A stretch of 64,000 nucleotides of DNA from Spirosoma panaciterrae DSM 21099 (lineage in GTDB: Bacteria; Bacteroidota; Bacteroidia; Cytophagales; Spirosomataceae), in NCBI RefSeq assembly GCF_000374025.1, contig NZ_KB893184.1, positions 62,001-126,000 of the forward strand. The letters run 5' to 3'. This document shows, one piece after another, positions 34,221-43,155 of the stretch (position 1 is the first letter of the stretch; every line of letters begins with the position of its first letter). The translations under genes were made by a program, and so were the position numbers. Below the pieces are notes generated by a model. It had not been told where the DNA came from and searched no databases. It saw only the letters and a program-made list of their open reading frames with translations.

Positions 34221-35669
34221 ATGGAATTATTCACAAAAAGCGGCCAGGATATGGCCCGGCTACGATACCTATATAGCCGGGCGGGGTTTGGCGCTACGCC
34301 AGCCGAGTTGGCGGAAGCGTCGCATAAATCGTTGCGCAAGGCGGTTCGTCAGTTGTTTAAGGACAGCGAGACTGTATCGGACCTTCAGGTTGTGGAACCG
34401 GACCAGAATGAGACTAAAAAGCAACTGAAAGGCATGTTTCAGAATGGGCAACTCGACCGGGATATGCTCAAGGAACGGATTCGGGAAAATGCCGAGAAAG
34501 TGCGTGACCTGAATCTGCAATGGCTCGATCATATGGCAACGGGTAAAGCCGCTCTGCGTGAGAAAATGGCGCTGTTCTGGCACGGTCATTTTGCCTGCCG
34601 GACCCAGGGTCGCAATCCGCTGTTTATGCAACAGTACGCCAACGTGCTCCGTCAGAATGCGCTCGGTCGGTTTGGCGATTTGCTGATGGCGGTTTCGAAA
34701 TCTCCAGCCATGCTTCAGTTTCTGAATAACCAGCAAAACCGGAAGAATGCGCCCAACGAAAACTTCGCTCGTGAGGTGATGGAATTGTTTACGCTGGGAC
34801 GCGGGAACTATTCGGAACACGACATCAAAGAAGCCGCCCGGGCGTTTACGGGCTGGCAATTCACCCCCGATGGTCAGTTTATTTTCCGTCAGCAGGTACA
34901 CGACGAGGGAGACAAAACCATTTTCGGAAAATCGGGTAATTTCAAAGGGGAAGATGTCATTGCGATGCTGCTGGAGAATAAACAGACGGCCCGTTTCATT
35001 ACGACTAAACTGTATCGATTCTTCGTCAACGAAACGGAAGATGCCAAGCGAGTCGATGAACTGACCGAGCAATTCTATAAAAGTGGTTACGACATTGCCG
35101 GACTGATGGAGACGATCTTCAACGCCGACTGGTTTTACGATCAAAAGAATGTTGGTGCCCATATCAAGTCGCCTGTAGAGTTACTGGCGGGCCTACGGCA
35201 CACGCTGGGCGTACAGTTTGAGCAACCGCAGTCGCAGGTGTTTGTGCAGCGGACGCTGGGGCAAATTTTGTTTTACCCGCCCAACGTAGCGGGCTGGCCC
35301 GGTGGCAAAAACTGGATTGATTCATCGAGCCTGCTGTTTCGGATGCAGTTGCCCAGCTTCGTGCTGAAATCAGCCGAGGTGACGATACAGCCCAAAGATG
35401 AAGGTGATATAAATGCGCAACAGTTGGCCCGAAAAGGAGGAAATCGTTTTCAAACGAAAATCGACTGGACCGCTTTTGAAGCGGCCTTTGCCAAAACCCC
35501 CGACGCCGACCTAACCGATGCCATTGCGAGTACTTTGTTGCCCTTTCCGCTTCGTCCCGAACAACGCACCGTAGTCGAACACCAAATCAAACCCAGCCAG
35601 TCGCGTACCGACCGCATTCATACCCTCACCGCAGCGCTCATGAGCCTGCCAGAGTATCAGCTAACTTAA
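34221..35669 (+). CDS. DUF1800 family protein
   Basis: 482 residues. The family pattern is clear: LRYLYSRAGFGATPAELAEA near the start, then MALFWHGHFACRTQ, NENFAREVMELFTLGRGNY, IKEAARAFTGWQF, and FYPPNVAGWPGGKNWI. DUF1800 genes are almost always paired with DUF1501 genes, as here (next gene). Biochemical role unknown; the pair is suspected to be periplasmic. No signal peptide is evident. Confidence 0.9.
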   Translation: MELFTKSGQDMARLRYLYSRAGFGATPAELAEASHKSLRKAVRQLFKDSETVSDLQVVEPDQNETKKQLKGMFQNGQLDRDMLKERIRENAEKVRDLNLQWLDHMATGKAALREKMALFWHGHFACRTQGRNPLFMQQYANVLRQNALGRFGDLLMAVSKSPAMLQFLNNQQNRKNAPNENFAREVMELFTLGRGNYSEHDIKEAARAFTGWQFTPDGQFIFRQQVHDEGDKTIFGKSGNFKGEDVIAMLLENKQTARFITTKLYRFFVNETEDAKRVDELTEQFYKSGYDIAGLMETIFNADWFYDQKNVGAHIKSPVELLAGLRHTLGVQFEQPQSQVFVQRTLGQILFYPPNVAGWPGGKNWIDSSSLLFRMQLPSFVLKSAEVTIQPKDEGDINAQQLARKGGNRFQTKIDWTAFEAAFAKTPDADLTDAIASTLLPFPLRPEQRTVVEHQIKPSQSRTDRIHTLTAALMSLPEYQLT

Positions 35670-35673
35670 TTTT

Positions 35674-35749
35674 GAATGATAGAGTGATTGAATGATTGAA
35701 TAAGCTCACGCATGACATTTTATTCAATCATTCAATCACTCTATCATTC
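35674..35749. repeat. 30-bp perfect inverted repeat between DUF1800 and DUF1501
   Basis: Arms 35674-35703 and 35720-35749, each containing the direct repeat GATTGAATGATTGAAT. It may attenuate or separate expression of the pair. Confidence 0.8.
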
Positions 35750-35762
35750 AATCATTGAACTT

Positions 35763-36974
35763 ATGAACCGTCGAAACTTCCTTAAACAATCGGCTTTTAC
35801 GACGGCGGGAACGATGTTGATCCCGCATTTTCTGAAAGCCTATGAAGCGCAGATGCTGGGTCAGCGACTCGCGTCGAACGGTAAAATTCTGGTGGTGGTA
35901 CAGCTTTCGGGCGGCAATGATGGCCTGAATACAGTGGTACCCTATCGGAATGATATTTACTATCGTGAGCGGCCAACTATTGCCATCCGTCCCGAAAAAG
36001 TCCTGACCCTGAACGACGAAATCGGGCTACACCCGTCCATGACGCCGTTGAAAGCCCTCTATGACGAAGGTTTGGTAACGGTGATCAACAATGTCGGCTA
36101 CCCAAACCCGGACCGCTCCCATTTTCGATCGATGGACATCTGGCAAACGGCCAGCGATTCTGATAAATACCTGCGAACGGGCTGGGTAGGTCGCTATCTG
36201 GATGCGGCTTGTGCTGGAAAAGCGCAGCAGCCGTTCCGCACCATCGAGGTAGATGATACGCTAAGCCTGGCCCTAAAAGGAGCTGAGTTGAACGGACTAG
36301 CGGTTCTGGACCCGAAGAAACTCTATAACCAGACCCGTAGTGGCCTGGTGACTGGGTTGGATAAAGAGCATAAGGCCACCAGTCAGGAGCCCGAATCGGT
36401 CGCTTATCTCTACAAAACCCTGGCCGAAACGGTATCGTCGGCAGAATATGTGTACGACAAAGCTAAAGTGCATACCACTACGGCATCGTATCCGGCCAGC
36501 GAGTTGGGAAATCGACTCAAGATTGTATCGCAACTGATTCAGTCAGATGTGGCAACGAGTGTATACTATGTGTCGATCAGTGGCTTCGATACACATATCA
36601 ACCAACCGGGGCAGCAGGAGCGGCTACTGGGCCAATATGCTGAGGCCGTGGCCGCTTTCATAAATGATTTGAAATCGACTGGTCGGCAGAACGATGTATT
36701 GCTCATGACGTTCTCGGAGTTTGGGCGCCGGGTAAGGCAGAATGCCAGCAACGGCACCGACCACGGTACGGCCAACAATGTATTTCTGATCGGGGGCGGA
36801 CTGCCTTCCAAGCGGGTTCTGAACGAAGCTCCTAACCTGACCAGGCTGGACGAAGGCGACCTGCGCTATTCGGTCGATTTTCGTCAAATCTACGCAACGC
36901 TCCTCCAAGACTACCTCGGTGCCGACGATGTGGCTATTCTGGGTCGTAAGTTCGATGGGATTAAGATTGTTTGA
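35763..36974 (+). CDS. DUF1501 family Tat-exported protein
   Basis: 403 residues from ATG at 35763 (MNRRNFLKQSAFTTAGTMLI), whose RRNFLK is a twin-arginine signal; an ATG at 35712 lies in the hairpin and is rejected. The family core is seen as VVQLSGGNDGLNTVVPYRND, NNVGYPNPDRSHFRSMDIWQ, GFDTHINQPGQQ, LLMTFSEFGRRVRQNASNGT and DHGTANNVFLIGG. The fold is alkaline phosphatase/sulfatase-like with metal-binding His and Asp residues. It probably works with the upstream DUF1800 protein. Confidence 0.9.
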   Translation: MNRRNFLKQSAFTTAGTMLIPHFLKAYEAQMLGQRLASNGKILVVVQLSGGNDGLNTVVPYRNDIYYRERPTIAIRPEKVLTLNDEIGLHPSMTPLKALYDEGLVTVINNVGYPNPDRSHFRSMDIWQTASDSDKYLRTGWVGRYLDAACAGKAQQPFRTIEVDDTLSLALKGAELNGLAVLDPKKLYNQTRSGLVTGLDKEHKATSQEPESVAYLYKTLAETVSSAEYVYDKAKVHTTTASYPASELGNRLKIVSQLIQSDVATSVYYVSISGFDTHINQPGQQERLLGQYAEAVAAFINDLKSTGRQNDVLLMTFSEFGRRVRQNASNGTDHGTANNVFLIGGGLPSKRVLNEAPNLTRLDEGDLRYSVDFRQIYATLLQDYLGADDVAILGRKFDGIKIV

Positions 36975-36977
36975 AGT

Positions 36978-37051
36978 TACGCGGAGTGAAGAGCGAAAGC
37001 GTGAATGAATGAAAAATAGCTTGAGTAGGTTTTCGCTCTTTACTCCGTGTA
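36978..37051. terminator. hairpin of the CGGAGT-type dispersed family
   Basis: About 21-bp arms (36978-36998 and 37031-37051, two mismatches) after the DUF1501 gene, ending in the CTCCGTGTA/TACGCGGAG motif seen again at 42.8 and 55.3 kb. Confidence 0.65.
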
Positions 37052-37151
37052 GCTCTGTGTAATAACCTCATTACTCAATTCACTTAGCAGTAGGTTTAGG
37101 CCGTTTTCGCATTTAGTAGGCAGTGCTAAACGCCTGAATGCTCTACTGTTC

Positions 37152-38096
37152 ATGACCCAATCTGTTTCCCGTCGCCAAACCTTAGCTGCTCTGACCGCTA
37201 CCGTTGGAGCCACCCTTACGCCAAAATCATCCGAAGTACTGGCTACGCCAACGGCACAATCGCCGTTTACGCTATGCCTGAACATGAGCACCATCCGAGG
37301 GCATAAGCTCGGGTTTGTGAAAGAGCTGGAAGTGGCGTCTAAAGCGGGCTTTCGTTCGGTCGAAATCTGGATTGAAACCTTACAGACCTATCTGAAAAGT
37401 GGGGCTAGTACGGCCGATGCCCGTAAAGTATTGAGCGATAACGGCATAAAGGCCGAGAATGCGATTGGCTTTGCCCCCTGGATTGTCGATAACGATGCCG
37501 ATCGCGCTAAAGGGCTGGACCAGATGAAGCGCGAAATGGAGATGCTGGCCGAGGTTGGTTGCATGCGTGTGGCGACTCCGGCTATCGGTGCGCAAACACC
37601 CAATAGTCCCAAAATTGACCTGTACAAAGCCGCTGAGCGGTATCGGGCTATCCTCGAATTGAGTGATAAAACAAAGGTTATTCCGCAACTCGAACTGTGG
37701 GGCTTTTCGCCAAACCTGAGTCGCCTGGGCGAAGTCATGTTTGTTGCCATCGAAAGCGGCCATCCATCAGCTCGAGTACTGCTCGATATTTATCACCTCT
37801 ACAAAGGTGGTTCAGGAAATGCGATGCTTCCGTTAGTTGGGAAATCCGCTATCGAAGTATTCCACGTAAACGACTATACAGCCGATTTTACGCGCGAAAA
37901 GATTACCGATGCCGACCGCGTATTCCCGGGCGATGGTGTAGCGCCGATTAAAGAAACGCTCCGGCTAATCAAACGTACCGATAAGCCTATTGTATTATCG
38001 CTGGAAGTCTTCAACAAGACCTACTATGCGCAGGAAGCCCAAACGGTGGCAAACACCGCTATGTCAAAAATGAAAGCGATGATAGCGGGAGTGTAA
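37152..38096 (+). CDS. Sugar phosphate isomerase/epimerase-like TIM-barrel protein
   Basis: 314 residues. MTQSVSRRQTLAALTATVGA is a Tat-like signal, as in many Bacteroidota homologues. The xylose-isomerase-like/AP endonuclease 2 barrel follows: VASKAGFRSVEIWIETLQTY, RVATPAIGAQTP, LELWGFSPNLSRLGEVM, LLDIYHLYKGG, VFHVNDYTADF and LSLEVFNKTYYAQEA, which provide Glu/Asp/His metal ligands. Substrate unknown, possibly a sugar or inositol derivative. Its stop directly abuts the convergent SDR gene. Confidence 0.82.
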   Translation: MTQSVSRRQTLAALTATVGATLTPKSSEVLATPTAQSPFTLCLNMSTIRGHKLGFVKELEVASKAGFRSVEIWIETLQTYLKSGASTADARKVLSDNGIKAENAIGFAPWIVDNDADRAKGLDQMKREMEMLAEVGCMRVATPAIGAQTPNSPKIDLYKAAERYRAILELSDKTKVIPQLELWGFSPNLSRLGEVMFVAIESGHPSARVLLDIYHLYKGGSGNAMLPLVGKSAIEVFHVNDYTADFTREKITDADRVFPGDGVAPIKETLRLIKRTDKPIVLSLEVFNKTYYAQEAQTVANTAMSKMKAMIAGV

Positions 38097-38867
38097 TTAA
38101 TACGCCCACGCCATCAATCCACCATCGACCGATATGGTCTGCCCTGTTACGTAGCCGGAGGCAGGCATGCTCAAAAACGACACTACCGACGCTACCTCTT
38201 CCGGCTCACCAATCCGATTCATGGGCGTTCGTTTCAGAATACCGCTAAGCTTTTCGGGGTTGGTCAGCACCGGCGTGGCTAATGGGGTTTTGATGTACCA
38301 GGGCGCTACAGCGTTGACCCGAATGCCATCAGGTGCCCATTCCACCGCCAGATTACGGGTCAATTGCAAAAGGGCGGCTTTGGTCATTCCGTAAAGGGAA
38401 CCACTACTGGTATGCGCCAGGCCGGATACCGACGAAATAAAAATAACTTTCCCACTACCCGACGCTTTCAGGAGTGGATAAGCCGCCTGAGTAAGCTCGT
38501 AGGCAGAGCGGAGGTTGGTATTCAGAATATGATTGTACTCAGACGGGCTGTATTCGGCAGTAGGCTTGCGGATGTTGGTGCCAGCGTTGTTGACCAGAAT
38601 ATCCAGTCCACCCCAAACAGACTCCGCTTTTTCAATGACCTGTGAAGCAGTACCCGGCTGGCTTACATCAACAGCCATTCCATCTACTGTATGACCTTCC
38701 TGGCGATAGCGGGTTAATTGCTGCTGAAGTAAGTCAGAATTGCGGGCTACGATGAAAACCGAAGCGCCTAAATCTAAAAACTGCCGGACAATCGCTTCGC
38801 CGATGCCCTTAGTACCACCCGTTACAAGCGCACGCTGGCTTTTAAGCGACCAAAGAGGTTGATTCAT
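38097..38867 (-). CDS. SDR family oxidoreductase
   Basis: 256 residues, a classical short-chain dehydrogenase: cofactor loop [25 protein letters not shown], catalytic Ser in [14 protein letters not shown] with YGMTKAAL (Tyr and Lys), and a C-terminal [14 protein letters not shown]. An Arg after the first strand (VARNSD) favours NADPH. Similar to tropinone reductase-like enzymes; the substrate is not known. Stop codons of this and the isomerase-like gene touch with no gap. Confidence 0.9.
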   Translation of the reverse strand: MNQPLWSLKSQRALVTGGTKGIGEAIVRQFLDLGASVFIVARNSDLLQQQLTRYRQEGHTVDGMAVDVSQPGTASQVIEKAESVWGGLDILVNNAGTNIRKPTAEYSPSEYNHILNTNLRSAYELTQAAYPLLKASGSGKVIFISSVSGLAHTSSGSLYGMTKAALLQLTRNLAVEWAPDGIRVNAVAPWYIKTPLATPVLTNPEKLSGILKRTPMNRIGEPEEVASVVSFLSMPASGYVTGQTISVDGGLMAWAY

Positions 38868-38874
38868 ATCATTT

Positions 38875-38939
38875 CAAGTTTGTAGTTCCGGGGTTCAATT
38901 GAGCTGCCAGAGCAGTTGAATCCCGGAATTACAAACTTG
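38875..38939 (-). terminator. 24-bp hairpin before the SDR gene
   Basis: Arms 38875-38898 and 38916-38939 with few mismatches (CAAGTTTGTAGTTCCGGG and its partner). It probably ends transcription of the 178-residue gene. Confidence 0.6.
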
Positions 38940-38956
38940 GAGCTTCAGCGGGTAAA

Positions 38957-39493
38957 TTACAACTCTTCTTCGCCGTCAGGTACGGTTTGCCAGCGTTCCT
39001 GCTTCAGAAAATACAGGACGACGGCTACCGAGACGGCGGCTACCCCAGCGATCCAGATCATTCCCCACGGGCTCCAGTACGACCAGGTTTTCTGACTGAT
39101 CAGGTGCAGAAACGCAATCATCATCAGCCCCAGACCTAAAGCACCAAATAGAGCATAGACCAACGTTCGGTTGTAGGACTGCCGCATGGCGTAAGCACCA
39201 TAAGACTTGTTGCGAAACTGGAACAGAATATCATCCAGGCTGGCTTCAGCAAGTTGGTCATCGGCCAGCGTCAACTCGCGCTGGTAGATTTTGCGGAGTT
39301 TTTGAACCGAGTCGGCATTGGCTTCCATCAGTGTTTTATGCATAGCCGCTTCGAACGGAAGGCCAATCCACATATAGTGCTCAACTTCGCAGACCAGATG
39401 GTCGAGTAGTTCAGTAAACAGTTCGCCGGTAAGGCCACTTTGGAGCAGATAGGTATACAGGCGGTCAATTTGCTGGGGTGTAAGCTTTTCCAT
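38957..39493 (-). CDS. Membrane protein with permease-prefix-like N-terminus
   Basis: 178 residues. The N-terminal half is helical and resembles the prefix domain found next to PadR regulators (QQIDRLYTYLLQSGLTGELF, ELLDHLVCEVEHYM). The middle carries LDDILFQFRNKSYGAYAMRQ, similar to the N-terminal motif of Bacteroidota TonB-like proteins. Two membrane helices follow (LVYALFGALGLGLMMIAFL, MIWIAGVAAVSVAVVLYFL). It lies 17 bp after the padR gene, so they form an operon. The function is probably linked to PadR control. Confidence 0.68.
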   Translation of the reverse strand: MEKLTPQQIDRLYTYLLQSGLTGELFTELLDHLVCEVEHYMWIGLPFEAAMHKTLMEANADSVQKLRKIYQRELTLADDQLAEASLDDILFQFRNKSYGAYAMRQSYNRTLVYALFGALGLGLMMIAFLHLISQKTWSYWSPWGMIWIAGVAAVSVAVVLYFLKQERWQTVPDGEEEL

Positions 39494-39510
39494 AAACGTA
39501 ACAGGCTAAA

Positions 39511-39864
39511 TCAATGGCCATAGGCTATTGATGGAGGGGTTTGAAATAGTTGCTGCATATAGTCGACGAAACGTTCAAACTCAGATATTTTCTGAAGGGC
39601 AACCTCATTACCACTGTCGGTCAGCGAGTAATATTTTCGAAGCCGTCCTTCTACTTCTACCGATTCGGTTATCAGCAGACCCTCCTGCTCCAGTTTATGC
39701 AAAACGGGGTAGAGCGCCCCAAAGGTTAGGGTGAGTTCGCCTTTGGTCCGTTCTTTTACGGCCTGTGTGATCTGATAACCGTACATTTTGTCCTGTTCGG
39801 AAAGGAGTTTTAGTACGATAGTCTTCAATGTTCCTCGTAGAAATTCACTACTGACGGGTTCCAT
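39511..39864 (-). CDS. PadR family transcriptional regulator
   Basis: 117 residues from the ATG at 39864 (MEPVSSEFLRGTLKTIVLKL); the frame stays open upstream, but the extra residues are unlike the family. Winged-helix PadR signature: KMYGYQITQAVKERTKGELT, TFGALYPVLHKLEQEGLL and LRKYYSLTDSG. PadR proteins repress neighbouring genes. A dyad-like ATGTA (39904-39908) / TACAA (39922-39926) lies just upstream and could be the operator. Confidence 0.9.
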   Translation of the reverse strand: MEPVSSEFLRGTLKTIVLKLLSEQDKMYGYQITQAVKERTKGELTLTFGALYPVLHKLEQEGLLITESVEVEGRLRKYYSLTDSGNEVALQKISEFERFVDYMQQLFQTPPSIAYGH

Positions 39865-40076
39865 ATAACTGCTGGGAATGGCCTTGATTATAGGTACGAA
39901 TATATGTAAGAAAATTAAATATACAAGTAAGAGTTTGTATTTATTGATGAGGTGACTTTCTTGGTGGCAGCCGGAATGAAATAGGAAAGGTAAATGGTAG
40001 AATACCGCCCATCCCGGCCTGTTTGGCAATCCTCGGTTTCGCTGTTATTTTTAACGTTTTTCAAGCTAATTTTCTC

Positions 40077-41420
40077 ATGAACAAACGAACCGGGCTATTG
40101 GCTGGCCTGATCTTATCGACGAGTGTCGTGCTGGCCCAGAATAAGCCCAAACCGGAGGACGTTCAAACGTTCACGCTCAAAAATGGGATGAAATTTATGG
40201 TCCTGGAAGATCATTCGATTCCCAATGCCAATTTCTACACCTTCTGGCGAGTCGGCTCCCGCAATGAAGTGCATGGTATTACCGGCCTATCCCACTTTTT
40301 TGAACACATGATGTTCAACGGAGCTAAAAAGTACGGCCCCAAGCAGTTCGACCGGGTTATGGAAGCCAACGGGGGCTCTAATAATGCCTATACCACCGAA
40401 AATACCACCGTGTATACCGACTGGTTTCAAAGTGGCGCCCTCGAAACCATTTTTGATCTGGAATCGGATCGAATTCGTGATCTGGCCATCGATCCCAAAA
40501 TGGTGGAGAGTGAGCGGGGCGTTGTCCTGTCGGAGCGGAGTACGGGGCTGGAAAACAGTAATTACCGGGTTATTAATGAATTGGTACAGTCGGTAGCGTT
40601 TGTCGAGCACCCGTATATGTTTCCGGTCATTGGCTTTGAATCGGATATTAAAAAGTGGACACAGGCCGACCTCGAAAAGTATTTTAAAACGTACTATTCG
40701 CCCAATAATGCGGTGGCAGTCGTAGTGGGCGATGTAACGGCGGCTCAGGTGAAAAAACTGGCTGAGCAATACATTGAACCCATTCCGGCCCAAAAACTGC
40801 CGGATAGCCTTCGGACCGTTGAGCCACCCCAGAATGGTGAACGCCGGGCCACAACCTACAAAGACATTGCTACGCCTAATATTCTGCTGGCCTATCATAC
40901 ACCGGCTACCCGCCATCCCGATTACTATGCGCTGGACCTGCTGAGTGGTGTGCTGAGTTCGGGCAATTCGTCGCGTCTGGTGAAGTCGCTGGTGCTCGAT
41001 TCAACCATTGCTTCGCGGGTATTTTCCAACATGGACCAATCGTTCGACCCCAGCCTGTTTTCCATCTATGCCATTGCTGCCAATGGGATTTCGGCCGAAC
41101 AACTGGAACGGTCGGTACTGCATCAGATCGATAAAGTTATCAGCGAAGGGATTACCGATATCGAACTTCAGAAGCTTAAGAATCAGAAGCTGATGGAGTT
41201 TTATCATACCATGGAAAGCATCAACGGAAAGGCCAATTCGCTGGGAACGTATGAATTGTATTTTGGTGACTACAAAAAACTGTACGAAGCGCCTTCGCTA
41301 TACGAAAAAGTAACCAAAGAAGATGTGCAGCGCGTTGCCAAGACCTATCTCACCGCCCGGAATCGAACGGTAGGCTATTTACTGCCTGAACCCAAAACGA
41401 ATCCGTCGAAAAATAACTAA
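40077..41420 (+). CDS. M16 family zinc peptidase, catalytic subunit
   Basis: 447 residues from the ATG at 40077, signal peptide MNKRTGLLAGLILSTSVVLA. The inverted zinc motif HxxEH is intact (LSHFFEHMMFNGAKKY), with the downstream Glu in the NNAYTTENTTVYTDW region. C-terminal M16 domain follows. Together with the next gene it forms the typical bacterial pair of an active and an inactive subunit in the periplasm. Gap to the partner is 6 bp. Confidence 0.92.
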   Translation: MNKRTGLLAGLILSTSVVLAQNKPKPEDVQTFTLKNGMKFMVLEDHSIPNANFYTFWRVGSRNEVHGITGLSHFFEHMMFNGAKKYGPKQFDRVMEANGGSNNAYTTENTTVYTDWFQSGALETIFDLESDRIRDLAIDPKMVESERGVVLSERSTGLENSNYRVINELVQSVAFVEHPYMFPVIGFESDIKKWTQADLEKYFKTYYSPNNAVAVVVGDVTAAQVKKLAEQYIEPIPAQKLPDSLRTVEPPQNGERRATTYKDIATPNILLAYHTPATRHPDYYALDLLSGVLSSGNSSRLVKSLVLDSTIASRVFSNMDQSFDPSLFSIYAIAANGISAEQLERSVLHQIDKVISEGITDIELQKLKNQKLMEFYHTMESINGKANSLGTYELYFGDYKKLYEAPSLYEKVTKEDVQRVAKTYLTARNRTVGYLLPEPKTNPSKNN

Positions 41421-41426
41421 CCACCA

Positions 41427-42803
41427 ATGAGACAACTATCTTTTGTATTGCTTGCCCTTCTGATGGCAGGTACGTCGTGGGCACAGACGTTCAAGGTGCC
41501 CCCTTATCAGAAATTCAAGCTAAAAAATGGACTGACTGTGTACCTGATGGAACAACATGAAGTCCCGTTGATCAATGTATCAGCCGTGTTCGAGGCAGGC
41601 GCTGTGCAGGATGGTAATCGGTATGGTCTGTCGAACATGACGGCCGAAGCACTCCTGTTTGGCAGTTCAAAATACACAAAAGCCCAACTGGAAGAAAAAG
41701 CTGAGTATGTAGGCGCTACCATCGATACGTATGCGGGTAAAGAGGTGGCCAAACTGTCGGCATCGTTTGCGGTAAAAGACCAGGATTTACTGTTCGATAT
41801 TCTTCAGGATGTGATTACCAAACCGACGTTCGATCAGGCGGAGTTTGACAAGTATAAACAGCGCCAACTGCTGCAATTAACGCAACAGAAAGAAAGTCCG
41901 CGTGGCGTCGTCAATTCGTATTTCAATCGTTTTGTGTACGAAGGTCACCCGTATGCGAACCCGATTACCGGAACACCCACATCGGTTTCGGCTATTTCGG
42001 CGACCGATGCCCGGCAATTTTACCTGAAAAACTACACCACCGACCGGGCTGCCATTGCGGTAGTAGGCGATTTCGACACGCCTGCCATGAAAAAGCGCAT
42101 CACGGAATTGTTTGGTAGCTGGAAAACGGCTGCGGCTACGTCGCCTAAGCTGAGCGAACCGACAATTGCCTCTGATAAAAGCCGGGTGCTGCTGGTGAAT
42201 AAAGACGATGCCCGCGAAACTACGTTTTTGATCGGCGGAAAAGGCATTACGCAAAACAACCCCGATTTTATTCCGGTTACGGTGGTCAACACCATTCTGG
42301 GCGGACGGTTTACTTCCTGGCTGAATGACGCGCTACGGGTGAATTCGGGTCTTACCTACGGCGCGGGTAGCCGATTCGCAACTTTTCGGAACAGCGGTAC
42401 TTTTGCTATTTCGACCTTTACCAAAGTTAGTACCACTACGCAGGCTATCGACATGGCGTTGATGGTTCTGGACAGCCTACATAAGACGGGTATTGATGAA
42501 AAAACACTTTCGTCGGCCAAAAACTACGTCAAAGCCGACTTTCCACCCCGGTACGAATCGGCATCTGAACTAGCCAATCTATTGACCGATATGTTCAGCC
42601 TGGGCTTCGATGAGTCGTTCATCAACAATTTTCAGAAGAACGTCGACGGACTGACCGTAGCCAAAACCCGCCAGATTATCGATCAATATTTCCCGAAAAA
42701 TAACCTTCAGTTTGTATTGATTGGTAAAGCCGATGCTATCCGCGATAAGGTGAAAAAGTACGGAGCGATTACCGAGAAAGAAATCAAGGCCGACGGGTTT
42801 TGA
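41427..42803 (+). CDS. M16 family peptidase, inactive partner subunit
   Basis: 458 residues with signal peptide MRQLSFVLLALLMAGTSWAQ. The M16 fold is clear, but the HxxEH position reads LSNMTAEALLFGSSKY, so zinc binding is lost. The C-terminal NSGLTYGAGSRF provides the Arg/Tyr substrate-binding motif of the inactive subunit. It probably makes a heterodimer with the upstream product. Confidence 0.92.
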   Translation: MRQLSFVLLALLMAGTSWAQTFKVPPYQKFKLKNGLTVYLMEQHEVPLINVSAVFEAGAVQDGNRYGLSNMTAEALLFGSSKYTKAQLEEKAEYVGATIDTYAGKEVAKLSASFAVKDQDLLFDILQDVITKPTFDQAEFDKYKQRQLLQLTQQKESPRGVVNSYFNRFVYEGHPYANPITGTPTSVSAISATDARQFYLKNYTTDRAAIAVVGDFDTPAMKKRITELFGSWKTAAATSPKLSEPTIASDKSRVLLVNKDDARETTFLIGGKGITQNNPDFIPVTVVNTILGGRFTSWLNDALRVNSGLTYGAGSRFATFRNSGTFAISTFTKVSTTTQAIDMALMVLDSLHKTGIDEKTLSSAKNYVKADFPPRYESASELANLLTDMFSLGFDESFINNFQKNVDGLTVAKTRQIIDQYFPKNNLQFVLIGKADAIRDKVKKYGAITEKEIKADGF

Positions 42804-42815
42804 TCACCATTAGCT

Positions 42816-42869
42816 ACAGAGGCACGGAGTACACAGAGTGAGATTTCTTTGTGTACTCCGTGCCTCTGT
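42816..42869. terminator. 20-bp hairpin of the CGGAGT-type dispersed family
   Basis: Perfect arms 42816-42835 and 42850-42869 (GGCACGGAGTACACA core) between the M16 pair and the riboswitch. Followed by TTTAAATT. Confidence 0.75.
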
Positions 42870-42882
42870 GTTTAAATTCCTG

Positions 42883-42890
42883 TACCTTTG
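42883..42890 (+). promoter_or_regulatory. -7 promoter element of the B12 operon
   Basis: TACCTTTG directly after the hairpin and before the riboswitch; no clear TTTG is seen 19-21 bp upstream. Confidence 0.5.
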
Positions 42891-42894
42891 CCCT

Positions 42895-43085
42895 GAGTTT
42901 TCGGTGCCTGATGTCGTTTCGTGGCGACTTTCAAGGCTTAAAAGGGAAGCTGGTGAAATACCAGCGCTGTCCCCGCAACTGTAAGTCTCTCATACAAGTC
43001 GATTCATACTACGTGGCCACTGCGCTGATAATCAGCGTGGGAAGGTTCGAATCGATGAGACGAGCCAGGAGACCTGCCGATGACC
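42895..43085 (+). ncRNA. Cobalamin (adenosylcobalamin) riboswitch
   Basis: The conserved cobalamin-riboswitch core is visible: AAAAGGGAAGCTGGTGAAAT and CCAGCGCTGTCCCCGCAACT followed by GTAA (42940-42984), then an optional-arm region, then GAGCCAGGAGACCTGCC (43062-43078). The Bacteroidota -7 element TACCTTTG (42883-42890) lies just upstream. It should turn off the downstream btuB-like operon when cobalamin is plentiful, probably by occluding the translation start; the start lies about 70 nt beyond it. Confidence 0.95.
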
Positions 43086-43155
43086 ATCCGCTGTTCTGGT
43101 GTTCGGAGGAAACACCCTGGCCGCGTGCTGATTGTGCACACTTGATTTAGGTATT

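Noticed and set aside
34269..35162. 297-residue minus-strand ORF
   Set aside because: Antisense to the DUF1800 gene, with no recognisable motif.
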